DNA from: Candidatus Levyibacteriota bacterium
GTDB taxonomy: Bacteria > Patescibacteriota > Microgenomatia > Levybacterales > UBA12049
Length of the DNA stretch: 9,213 nt
Reading direction: 5' to 3'
Assembly (NCBI GenBank): GCA_023245475.1
Contig: JAHFKF010000029.1
Coordinates: 6,270 to 15,482, forward strand
A program made the position numbers and the translations under genes. Shown here piece by piece: positions 1 through 7,526 of this stretch; position 1 is the first letter of the stretch; each line of letters opens with the position of its first letter. Under the pieces are notes generated by a model. It had not been told where the DNA came from and made no database searches. It saw only the letters and a list, made by a program, of their open reading frames with translations.

Positions 1-181
1 GATGTGTGAGACAGTTGGTGTGAAGCTGATTGAATTAAAACGGATTTATTTCGGCCCAATCAGTCTTGGTCCGCTGAAAGAACGGTCATATCGTGAGTTA
101 ACCAAAAAAGAAGTGGAACTTCTTCGTGCCGCAGCAACGCAAAAAGCAGCTTCTGGTGACAAATCACCTGATCATATATAA
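1..181 (+). CDS. 23S rRNA pseudouridine synthase, RluB/RsuA family (3' end only)
   Basis: Only the last 59 or so codons are in the window; the frame is open from the left edge to TAA at 179-181. The visible residues include VGVKLIELKRIYFGPISLG followed by a stretch ending in RELTKKEVELLRAA. This resembles the C-terminal end of RluB/RsuA/RluE-type pseudouridine synthases, where a pattern like 'vG..vl.LkRvriGp..Lg.L..g.yR.LT..E...L' closes the catalytic domain. Members isomerise a single uridine in rRNA, for example in the 23S peptidyl-transferase region for RluB. The N-terminal S4 domain and the catalytic Asp lie outside the window, so the exact subfamily cannot be set. The tail after the LLRAA region is short and charged. 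The next gene's promoter lies inside or just after the last codons of this gene. Confidence 0.7.
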   Translation, partial: MCETVGVKLIELKRIYFGPISLGPLKERSYRELTKKEVELLRAAATQKAASGDKSPDHI

Positions 182-182
182 T
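156..182 (+). promoter_or_regulatory. Putative promoter of the MFS transporter gene (leaderless type)
   Basis: A perfect -10 hexamer TATAAT sits at 177-182, overlapping the stop codon of the upstream gene. A -35-like GTGACA (5 of 6 to TTGACA) lies at 156-161 with a rather short 15-base spacer. Only six bases separate the -10 from a GTG at 189, so transcription would start at or next to that codon. The same geometry recurs at four other genes in this window, which supports reading it as a real leaderless promoter. The -35 is the weak part of the call. Confidence 0.5.
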
Positions 183-188
183 AGTGCA

Positions 189-1424
189 GTGAAGCCCACT
201 TCTGATAACATCCAACGAACCTACCTGTTATTAGTTCTTCTTAATACATTGGCTGCATCTTTCATTTGGGGCATTAATACCATTTTTCTTCTTGATGCAG
301 GCCTCTCAAATCTTGAAGCCTTTGCTGCAAATGCATTTTTTACTGTCGGACAAGTACTCTTTGAAGTTCCCACGGGAATTGTTGCTGATACCTGGGGCAG
401 ACGCGTTTCGTACTTACTCGGCACGGTGACGCTTGCGATTTCAACGGTTTTATATCTGTGGGCATGGCAAGTGCATGCGCCGTTTGTATATTGGGCAATT
501 ACTTCTGTCCTCTTAGGTCTTGGTTTTACCTTTTTCTCTGGAGCAACAGAAGCTTGGCTAGTTGATGCGCTGCATGTTACCGGGTTTAAAGGAACACTTG
601 ATTCAGTCTTTGCCAAAGGCCAGATCGTTGGTGGCATTGCGATGCTTGTCGGTTCTGTTGGTGGCGGAGTTATTGCTCAGATGAGTAATCTTGGTGTGCC
701 ATATATTCTTCGCTCTGTGATTTTGCTGCTCAACTTTGTTGCGGCATTCTTCCTTATGAAAGATCTTGGATTTGCTCCAAAGAAGAGTGTCCATCCGATT
801 AAAGATATACAAACTCTTTTTAAGACGTCGGTCAACCTTGGCTTTAGCAACCCTTCGATTCGTTGGGTGATGGTTGCCGCGCCTTTCACAGCAGGAGTTG
901 GATTGTATGCCTTTTATGCCATGCAACCTTATTTACTGAGATTATATGGTGACGAAAAGGCATATGGTATTGCCGGATTTGCTGCGGCAATTGTAGCAAG
1001 TGCGCAAATTGTTGGTGGTTTGCTTGTCCCCTATTTGAGAAAGATTTTTCAAAAAAGAACAACGATTATGCTGACCGGCATTGCTCTAAGTTCGCTTCTT
1101 TTGGCACTGCTTGGTATTACCAGTAACTTTTGGATTGCGATTGGGCTATTGGTCTTATGGGCGTTGGTTTTTGCAGCAGTCACTCCTGTCAGGCAATCAT
1201 ATCTTAACGGCTTAATCCCTTCGGACAAGCGGGCAACCGTACTTTCGTTTGATTCACTCATGGGATCAAGTGGCGGCGTGGTGATTCAGCCAATTCTTGG
1301 GCGAGCTGCTGATGTCTGGAGTTATGCTGGTTCCTACCTGATTGGAGCGATGTTTAGTTTGATTGCATTCCCCTTTGTGTATCTTGCCCGCCGTGGTAAG
1401 CCCGCATCAGATACTATTCAGTGA
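189..1424 (+). CDS. Major facilitator superfamily transporter (12 TM)
   Basis: The 411-residue product is almost entirely hydrophobic helices, about 12 membrane spans, the usual MFS length and layout. The loop between helices 2 and 3 carries the MFS signature motif A (GIVADTWGRR, residues about 63-72, with the conserved D and GRR). The C-terminal half contains RQSYLNGLIPSDKRATVLS and GRAADVW, typical of bacterial drug/metabolite-efflux type MFS proteins. It is expected in the cytoplasmic membrane as a proton-coupled exporter, but the substrate cannot be read from sequence. I chose GTG at 189 because TATAAT ends six bases upstream and the protein then starts with a short polar leader before helix 1. 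An in-frame GTG at 126 would add 21 residues encoded inside the conserved-gene overlap and seems less likely. The stop is TGA at 1422-1424. Confidence 0.85.
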   Translation: MKPTSDNIQRTYLLLVLLNTLAASFIWGINTIFLLDAGLSNLEAFAANAFFTVGQVLFEVPTGIVADTWGRRVSYLLGTVTLAISTVLYLWAWQVHAPFVYWAITSVLLGLGFTFFSGATEAWLVDALHVTGFKGTLDSVFAKGQIVGGIAMLVGSVGGGVIAQMSNLGVPYILRSVILLLNFVAAFFLMKDLGFAPKKSVHPIKDIQTLFKTSVNLGFSNPSIRWVMVAAPFTAGVGLYAFYAMQPYLLRLYGDEKAYGIAGFAAAIVASAQIVGGLLVPYLRKIFQKRTTIMLTGIALSSLLLALLGITSNFWIAIGLLVLWALVFAAVTPVRQSYLNGLIPSDKRATVLSFDSLMGSSGGVVIQPILGRAADVWSYAGSYLIGAMFSLIAFPFVYLARRGKPASDTIQ

Positions 1425-1446
1425 CTAGGAAATTTGTGCCTAAATT

Positions 1447-1455
1447 TGCTATAAT
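1447..1455 (+). promoter_or_regulatory. Extended -10 promoter of the 1469-aa protein gene
   Basis: TGCTATAAT at 1447-1455 is a perfect extended -10 element (TGN plus TATAAT). No good -35 is visible 16-18 bases upstream, which is common for extended -10 promoters. The -10 ends eight bases before the ATG at 1464, so the transcript should begin one or two bases before the start codon. No Shine-Dalgarno sequence fits in that space. The gene is therefore predicted to be transcribed on its own as a leaderless mRNA, not only by read-through from the transporter gene 39 bases upstream. Confidence 0.7.
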
Positions 1456-1463
1456 GTCTCATT

Positions 1464-4400
1464 ATGAAAGAAAAAGCTCCTGCTATACCAGAAATAGGCG
1501 AGATAAAGAAACGAAAACTATTTGATAACAATGTAGCATATAAAGATTGGGTAATTAAGAATACCCTTCTTCTTTATCCTGTAGATCATCCACTTACCAC
1601 GTACACCAAGGATGTGTTTGCTCAAGGGTTGCCTTCAGAGAAAACTGAGCGATTCTCTTTGAATGTTTATCACGGTGGCCCCAATGCCTTTTGCTTACCC
1701 AATGGTTCAATTTATCTTAGTGATGGGTGGTTTACCATAGCTGGATCAGAAGAGGGAGTAACGTTTGCGTTGGATCATGAACGTGAGCATATCCAAAATG
1801 ATCATGCATGGAAACAAACTGACGGAAATGTGGCATCGCCTAGCCCAAAGGGAATCATCAACGATGCTCGTTCTCATTTGGGTCAAGCACGGCTCCATGA
1901 GTGGGAATCTGACCTCAGAGCGTTTGCCAATGCTGAGGAGCGTGGTCGCAATCCAGTGGGTGGCATTCAGGCGTTGGAAAATATGCGTCAGTATGAAAAA
2001 GATGGTGGAGGAATGGTTCATGGCAGCGGATTAAGTCGTATCTTAAATTTACGTACCATGACGCATCTTCATGACATTGCAACGATTCAAGAACCGCTTC
2101 ATGATATCCCTACAGATGTACTCTCTAATGTCCCAAACTCTCTTAACAATGAATCATTTTATGAAAAATTCGTAAGTAATGTTTGGGAACGTGATACAAA
2201 GAAAATTGAGAGATCATTACGTGAGATGACGCCAGCTCGTGCCATCATTTGCTTGCCTGATATCTTATCTCTCTATTCATCACAGAGAGCAACACTGGGA
2301 GAATCAGCACAACGATGGGCAGACAACCAACACTATCTTATCACGGCCATGGGGCAGCATGTTTGGCAGGATATCGATACCAAACTACCTGAGGCGACAA
2401 ACAAGAAAAAAACACTAGCTTTCCATAGTGCTGTTTCCTTGTCTGCAGGATATGATACTGCGCAACAGAACATGCGGGATGTTTTTACATACCCCAAAGT
2501 CACAAAACTACTTGATACGCAACAACCGTGGAATAAACGATTAGTAGGGCTTGCGGAGCAACTCTATACAGTCGATGATATACAGACATTACTTTCTGTG
2601 TTGACTCCAGAGACTTTTGCAACGCTTGATTACAAGCTAACCGTTCCCCCCATTTCATTTGCACAAAATATCGCTCGACATGTGCTTGAGCGGGAAATTT
2701 ATGCTGATACTGATGGAGAGTTAGATAAACCAGCATATTTGGATTTCGTTCGCAATTTAACAAAATCCCTTACCAAATTATATGATGAACATGGCCTTAT
2801 AGAAGTTAATGAGAAGCGTTTGCTCAGTGAAATACTTAGCGTCAATAGTTCATTTATAGAAACAGAAAAAACCATCCAGACACCGGCGAGTCAATTATCA
2901 AATCTCTGTGAGCATGTGGCAAGGAATATTGCTAGAGTATCTCCGAGGGAAGTAAGAGAGACAGAGTTAGGTAATATAACAAATATTGCTATTAAGTCTG
3001 ATACAGTAACGCAAATTTTGGATCATTCTGGAAAACATTTCGACCGAATCATCAACGAATTTCCCATTGAATCCGAAGAAGAACTTCTGAGTGCTCTTGT
3101 TGAATTCCGTCAAATTGCAATGAATCGTTCTGGATGGGAAATTTATATAGATGCAAAAACTCAAACACAAATCGTTCCTGCTATTGCAAATCGATTATAT
3201 GCTCGCTTAGACGATGGCGATGATTCGCCTGCAAAACAATTGCTCACTCGTACTAAAATAGCTACGCTTTTGTCAGCCGATCTTTCTGATGCTGACGCTG
3301 AACTGGGTAACAAAAATAGAGAGTTTAGGAAATTATTGGAAGCGGGTCAAATTAATGAATCTGATCTTCATGATTTTTATCAGTTTATTACCAAAGGATT
3401 TGAGGATTTTTCTACAAGCGATTTACAACTACCTAATCTTGATGAATATGGAGATTGGACAGACAATTTTAAGCATGCGACATATCGTACTCTTCTCAAT
3501 AACGTTACCTCAGGAACTTCCAAAAATGATTTTTTTGCTCAATTTAAACGTCTAACTACAAAGTTTAATTTGGATCATCGGGTAAAAATTATCCATGACT
3601 TAGATGATTTCGATGAAGATAGGGATGCTGAGGCTAGGGATCTCATACCTCTTAAAAGTGCTCTGCTGGAAAAAGTATTTGCCACGTATGATTTTTCACT
3701 AGAAGCTCCGGAAGACTTAGCTGCCTTATATGACCTTAGTTGTTATTTTGATACAACTAGTTATTCTGTCAGGTTGCAAAATATTGTCTTGCCGCGTTTG
3801 GTTGATGCGATGTCCTTTGATGAGGGGATAGCATTTTTTGAACGAGAAATTCTTGCCAAAAGAATGCTCTCTCTTAATGCCTTTGAAAGTTTTGTTGAAA
3901 AAAAAGCAAAGACCCATGATCAGATCAAAAAAACAAAAGATTTGGCAGTATATCTTCTTTCCAGTGATATTGCATCCTCTGCTGTCGGGAGTGCAGTCTT
4001 TGGTGAAGAAGTGGGGCGTATGCTATTTAATCCCAACACAAAAGCAGACTTACTCTTTGCAGGTTTAGCAAATAAGAATTCGGATCGTGAATTGAAAGAT
4101 TATTTATATGATATTTGGAATGGCAATAGTGGTTATCAATTAGATTTATTTAACTTTAACATACTCGTTCAGCAATTATATAGTATGGATGCTCAGTCAA
4201 AATATCTCATTGTTCGTGACATTTTAACTGGCGATAAAGGTGTACTTACCAACAAGGATCCTCGCTATCGTGAGCAACTTGTCGATTATTTCTTTGATAA
4301 TTATGTGAGAGCTGAATCCTCTGATGAGGAACAAATGTTTGGCGTAGCAAAGCACGTTATGCAAGAATTTGTAAAATCTGCTCCCTATGATTTACTTTAT

Positions 4401-5873
4401 TTTGCAATCGCACCACTTATACAAAAGCGATTTTTAGTACCCCCTTCAGAATCCGTTCCTTGGGAGGAAATTGTTGAAAATAAACCATTGGTGATGGCGT
4501 CTCGATATGATGTCAAAGAAGTTCCTGTTGGAAAAAAGCAAACGGTTAACCTCATCCCAACCAAAAAAGGAGTGCAACAGATTGTTAATGAGCTCACTGG
4601 TTCAAAGCAGTTTAAAAACTATCGAGAAGATGAAAAATTACGTTTACGATATGAAGAGGCTGTTGTCAGTCTGATTGCAAGCGAGGAGGAAAATGAAGAA
4701 CAGATTTTATTATCGGTACCACAATTTATTTCAGAAATTGGTCGTTCTCTTGGGGCGCCAGGCATTAGGACATTGCAGTTTCTTCGACTCTATCTGTCTT
4801 TGTCTCCTCAGCTTGCCGCAGAATTTGATAGTGTCTATGACGATGTCTCCGGACAATCAAAGATTGCAGCCGACCGAACAATGCTTCGAGAATGGCCGGG
4901 TGCAGAACAAGAAATAGTTGGATTAGGTGAACGACTTGGTGGTGGATCACTCATGACGGTGTTCAAATCAGAACACGTCTCAGATGCCGAGCGTGCGAGT
5001 AAGGTGTTAAATCCAAATGCACTTTTTCATACACAGACTTCATATGATGTCTTAAGCGATTTATTCCAAAAACTTTCTGTTCGTGAACCACGGTTTGCTC
5101 ATGTACGCCCAATACTTGACGATATTCGTGATTGGATCAATGCTGATGTTAACTTCACCGGTTTTATTGAACAAGACGCAGCATTTAAAGCGAAACATGA
5201 TGGGTTTTCAACTGGAGGTCGATATCAAATCAAGATTCCACAATCATTCCCTCCTGAGAACAAGCACTTTATTCAAGAAGAATTTATTGAAGGAACTAAC
5301 CTGACAAAAATGCATGCTAACGAAGCAGACATTCCTGGGGTAAAGGTAATGACAACAGAAGGTTTGAATTTGGAAAAGTCTTTAACAGAGCAAGGCCACG
5401 ATGTTCGCGAGATTGTTTCATTGCTGGTTAATAATTTCTTCACGCAAGTTGCCGATGGACAAGTGCATTCCAATATTCATCCCGGTAATGTTCGCATAAC
5501 GCCAGATAATAAGGTGGCTTTGTTGGATCGAAATTATTATTTGCATTTGAACAATGCAGATAAAGAGTTTCTCGTGAATATCATTGGCTCCTTTGATGAT
5601 ATCGGGCAGACAGTCGATCATGCCTTGAATTATCTTAGTTCACAAGGAGCATCTATTGAAAATGCAAAACGAGAACAGATCATGCAAGAATCAACACACA
5701 TTGCAACGGTCTCCGATCCAACGCAGAAAATGCTTGATATGTCAGTGCTTCTCAGAACAAACGGCCTTCGTTTCCCCTTGCCGATGACGCTGCTCACGCA
5801 AAACATCTTTTATCTTGATTGGATGAGTAAGCAAGTTGGCTATCGAGGTCTTATGGATGTTGTGACGCAATAA
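1464..5873 (+). CDS. Giant M48-type metallopeptidase fused to an ABC1/UbiB-like (pseudo)kinase domain
   Basis: The product has 1469 residues, with no signal peptide or membrane span that I can see, so it is probably cytoplasmic. Residues about 65-175 resemble an M48 zinc peptidase: NAFCLPNGSIYLSDG, then HEREH at 105-109 (HExxH, two zinc His and the catalytic Glu), then EWESD at 146-150 (the E-x-x-x-D third-ligand motif). Residues about 230-1090 are mostly polar, probably helical, and match no family I know. Residues about 1095-1440 resemble ABC1/UbiB/ADCK kinases: a degenerate KxGQ helix (RTLQ, 1102-1105), a glycine loop GGGS (1159-1162), the ATP-site Lys (K1180), a candidate helix-C Glu (E1236), HSNIHPGN (1335-1342) in place of HxDxHPGN, and LLDRN with the metal-binding Asp (D1355) in place of LLDFG. 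The catalytic-base Asp is thus Asn1337, so phosphotransfer may be lost or altered. ATG 1464 is fixed by the promoter eight bases upstream. Cellular role unknown; domain assignments are inferred from motifs only. Confidence 0.85.
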   Translation: MKEKAPAIPEIGEIKKRKLFDNNVAYKDWVIKNTLLLYPVDHPLTTYTKDVFAQGLPSEKTERFSLNVYHGGPNAFCLPNGSIYLSDGWFTIAGSEEGVTFALDHEREHIQNDHAWKQTDGNVASPSPKGIINDARSHLGQARLHEWESDLRAFANAEERGRNPVGGIQALENMRQYEKDGGGMVHGSGLSRILNLRTMTHLHDIATIQEPLHDIPTDVLSNVPNSLNNESFYEKFVSNVWERDTKKIERSLREMTPARAIICLPDILSLYSSQRATLGESAQRWADNQHYLITAMGQHVWQDIDTKLPEATNKKKTLAFHSAVSLSAGYDTAQQNMRDVFTYPKVTKLLDTQQPWNKRLVGLAEQLYTVDDIQTLLSVLTPETFATLDYKLTVPPISFAQNIARHVLEREIYADTDGELDKPAYLDFVRNLTKSLTKLYDEHGLIEVNEKRLLSEILSVNSSFIETEKTIQTPASQLSNLCEHVARNIARVSPREVRETELGNITNIAIKSDTVTQILDHSGKHFDRIINEFPIESEEELLSALVEFRQIAMNRSGWEIYIDAKTQTQIVPAIANRLYARLDDGDDSPAKQLLTRTKIATLLSADLSDADAELGNKNREFRKLLEAGQINESDLHDFYQFITKGFEDFSTSDLQLPNLDEYGDWTDNFKHATYRTLLNNVTSGTSKNDFFAQFKRLTTKFNLDHRVKIIHDLDDFDEDRDAEARDLIPLKSALLEKVFATYDFSLEAPEDLAALYDLSCYFDTTSYSVRLQNIVLPRLVDAMSFDEGIAFFEREILAKRMLSLNAFESFVEKKAKTHDQIKKTKDLAVYLLSSDIASSAVGSAVFGEEVGRMLFNPNTKADLLFAGLANKNSDRELKDYLYDIWNGNSGYQLDLFNFNILVQQLYSMDAQSKYLIVRDILTGDKGVLTNKDPRYREQLVDYFFDNYVRAESSDEEQMFGVAKHVMQEFVKSAPYDLLYFAIAPLIQKRFLVPPSESVPWEEIVENKPLVMASRYDVKEVPVGKKQTVNLIPTKKGVQQIVNELTGSKQFKNYREDEKLRLRYEEAVVSLIASEEENEEQILLSVPQFISEIGRSLGAPGIRTLQFLRLYLSLSPQLAAEFDSVYDDVSGQSKIAADRTMLREWPGAEQEIVGLGERLGGGSLMTVFKSEHVSDAERASKVLNPNALFHTQTSYDVLSDLFQKLSVREPRFAHVRPILDDIRDWINADVNFTGFIEQDAAFKAKHDGFSTGGRYQIKIPQSFPPENKHFIQEEFIEGTNLTKMHANEADIPGVKVMTTEGLNLEKSLTEQGHDVREIVSLLVNNFFTQVADGQVHSNIHPGNVRITPDNKVALLDRNYYLHLNNADKEFLVNIIGSFDDIGQTVDHALNYLSSQGASIENAKREQIMQESTHIATVSDPTQKMLDMSVLLRTNGLRFPLPMTLLTQNIFYLDWMSKQVGYRGLMDVVTQ

Positions 5874-5883
5874 GTTTTCTCAC

Positions 5884-5913
5884 TTGACAACGAATGTTTT
5901 TAAACGCTACTAT
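5884..5913 (+). promoter_or_regulatory. Promoter of the secreted esterase gene
   Basis: A perfect -35 TTGACA (5884-5889) is followed after 18 bases by TACTAT (5908-5913). The -10 ends ten bases before the ATG at 5924, so the transcript would start only a few bases before the start codon. The promoter begins ten bases after the stop of the 1469-aa gene, so the esterase gene has its own transcription start. An in-frame ATG at 5894 lies between the -35 and -10 boxes and so cannot be the start if this promoter is used. Confidence 0.7.
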
Positions 5914-5923
5914 TAATCATAGG

Positions 5924-7135
5924 ATGAAAAAGTTTTTAGCTCTTCTATTTGGTCTTGGATTATTAGTGCTTTCCGGCTCTTCGTCTACCGTGTTGGCTCA
6001 GGCGACGCTTGCTCCTACATCCATGTATTGTTTGGGTTCTTGCCCAACCGAAGCACCTACAGAGGCTGTAGTATCCCCAACTGTAGCTGAAACAGAAGAA
6101 CCAACGATAACTCCTGAGGAGACTGAAGTAGAACCTACAGAGGTAGTTCCAACTGATGTTGTTCCTACAACTGATCCTTGCTTAGAAGAAACAGTAAGTA
6201 TACAGAGTTGGTGGGGGCACAACCATCACCACAGACGACACCGTGGTTTCTTTGGTTGGTTCTTCCAGTGGCTTTGGGAACTCATTAGGCAGCTCCTTGA
6301 GCAACTTGGTGGCAATGGTGGATCGCTTCCTACTCCTACACCAACGCCAACTCCCGGGCCGACAGATCCTTGTGCGCCAACAACGGCACCAGAGCCAACA
6401 CAAGGGGAAGAACCGACACAGCCAGTAGAAGAACCAACACAGGGTGTAACACCTACAGAAGCTGCTGCACTCACTCCAACTACTGGAGCAATCACTCCTG
6501 CTCCTACAACGGCGGGCACTCTAACAGAAGTGAAGTTAATGCCATTAGGAGATTCAATTACTGATGGGAATAACGGCACTTACAGAACGCCGCTTTGGAA
6601 AAAAATGGTTCAAACTGATGGAGATAATATTGATTTTGTAGGATCTTCTACTTCGGGAGGAAGTGGTGAAGGAGATCAAGATCATGAAGGGCACAGTGGT
6701 TGGACGATCAATGATATTGATGCGCAGGTTACCGAGTGGATGAATACCTACCAACCCAATATTGTTCTTTTGCAAATAGGCCATAATGATTTATCACAAG
6801 GTGATAGTTCGGATACGATGACGGCAGAACTTAAACAACTTATTGCGCATATTTTTGAGGCAAACCCAACAACGTATATAGTTTTGGAGAATGTGATTGT
6901 TACCACAGTTGGTGATAATGAGAGATGGTCGGCCTATAACGCCTCAATGCCAGGCATCGTCGATGAATTTAAGGCACAGGGCAAGAAGATTACTTTAGTT
7001 GATATGACATCATCTGTGACGCTTGATGATTTACCCGATGGGGCTCATCCAAATGAGGAAGGGTATCGCAAGATGACAGAGGTTTTGTATCCAGTGTTGA
7101 CATCAGTTTATAAAGAACTTACAGGTACCCAATAA
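5924..7135 (+). CDS. Secreted SGNH/GDSL esterase, CE3-like, with Thr/Pro-rich linker
   Basis: The product has 403 residues. Residues 1-25 form a classic Sec signal peptide (MKK, a Leu/Gly-rich core, then STVLA), with cleavage likely after A25 or A27. Residues about 28-90 and 135-205 are Thr/Pro/Glu-rich linkers. Between them, residues about 96-130 form an unusual segment starting WWGHNHHHRRHR and continuing as an aromatic, amphipathic helix-like stretch. The catalytic domain, about 206-400, carries the SGNH blocks: GDSIT with nucleophile Ser211, the block-II Gly in HSGWTI (G259), GHND with Asn288, and DGAHPN with Asp372 and His375. The MPLGDSITDG, DFVGS and HEGHSGWTI pattern is like carbohydrate esterase family 3 (acetyl-xylan esterases), so deacetylation of an extracellular polysaccharide is a reasonable guess. 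There is no C-terminal anchor. Four Cys lie in the linkers (CLGSC and two TDPC sites). Start 5924 is chosen from the signal peptide and promoter. Confidence 0.88.
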   Translation: MKKFLALLFGLGLLVLSGSSSTVLAQATLAPTSMYCLGSCPTEAPTEAVVSPTVAETEEPTITPEETEVEPTEVVPTDVVPTTDPCLEETVSIQSWWGHNHHHRRHRGFFGWFFQWLWELIRQLLEQLGGNGGSLPTPTPTPTPGPTDPCAPTTAPEPTQGEEPTQPVEEPTQGVTPTEAAALTPTTGAITPAPTTAGTLTEVKLMPLGDSITDGNNGTYRTPLWKKMVQTDGDNIDFVGSSTSGGSGEGDQDHEGHSGWTINDIDAQVTEWMNTYQPNIVLLQIGHNDLSQGDSSDTMTAELKQLIAHIFEANPTTYIVLENVIVTTVGDNERWSAYNASMPGIVDEFKAQGKKITLVDMTSSVTLDDLPDGAHPNEEGYRKMTEVLYPVLTSVYKELTGTQ

Positions 7136-7192
7136 AGCTTCAATACGCCCATAAATGCTTCCTAAGATACTATCCCCTCAGGTCACGTGATA

Positions 7193-7344
7193 TGTCATCC
7201 CGAACTCCTGCCTGCCGGCAGGCAAGGTGGTTCGGGATCTATTGAACCCAAAGAAGCTGCTGAACTCCCAAGCGGACTTGTACCCCAAGAGTACTTCCCT
7301 CTTCGAGGTGGCGCTTCCCCGAAGCGGCGCAGTTCAGCATGACA
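7193..7344. repeat. 152-bp composite palindromic element (TGTCAT...ATGACA)
   Basis: The ends are a 6-bp inverted repeat, TGTCAT (7193-7198) and ATGACA (7339-7344). Inside the left half is a hairpin with perfect 9-bp arms ATCCCGAAC (7197-7205) and GTTCGGGAT (7230-7238), itself enclosing the 16-bp perfect palindrome TGCCTGCCGGCAGGCA (7209-7224). The right half has 9-bp arms TGCTGAACT (7258-7266) and AGTTCAGCA (7331-7339), enclosing the tight hairpin CGCTTC-ccc-GAAGCG (7312-7326). This layout resembles the dispersed TGTCATyCC... palindromic (REP/MITE-like) repeats known from many bacteria. It is GC-richer than its surroundings. It encodes no protein, so any mobility would depend on an enzyme elsewhere. 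Confidence 0.75.
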
Positions 7345-7408
7345 AAAAAAGGCTGCCGTGTCTTCAAAGGATAAGTACCCTATTTAGGTTCTGATTATCT
7401 TCTTAAGG

Positions 7409-7526
7409 GATTATTGATCATAAGCATTCGTACTTTTGAGAAGGTAATCCAGTTGAAGTGGCAAGAGCAATCCTAAGCGTTTGCCTAGAATGAAACAGTA
7501 CTTGTCTCAAGGAGAGATCAATAATC
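7409..7526 (+). other. Nested inverted repeats, possible structured RNA or element remnant
   Basis: A perfect 11-bp pair GATTATTGATC (7409-7419) and GATCAATAATC (7516-7526) encloses a 6-bp pair TTGAGA (7436-7441) and TCTCAA (7505-7510), which encloses a hairpin GGCAA (7460-7464) and TTGCC (7481-7485). All three pairs nest without crossing, as in a single branched RNA fold of about 118 nt. I do not recognise it as tmRNA, RNase P, 6S, SRP RNA or a known riboswitch. No promoter is evident upstream, so expression is unproven. The strand is given as plus only for convenience; the alternative is a decayed mobile element with long terminal repeats. Confidence 0.35.

Noticed and set aside
126..188. 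GTG at 126 as the transporter start
   Set aside because: It would add 21 polar residues encoded within the upstream gene's end, while TATAAT at 177-182 sits six bases before GTG 189 in the same geometry as the other genes.
6226..6579. 117-codon minus-strand frame with Val/Gly-rich product
   Set aside because: Its repetitive composition is just the complement of the Thr/Pro-rich linker codons of the esterase gene.
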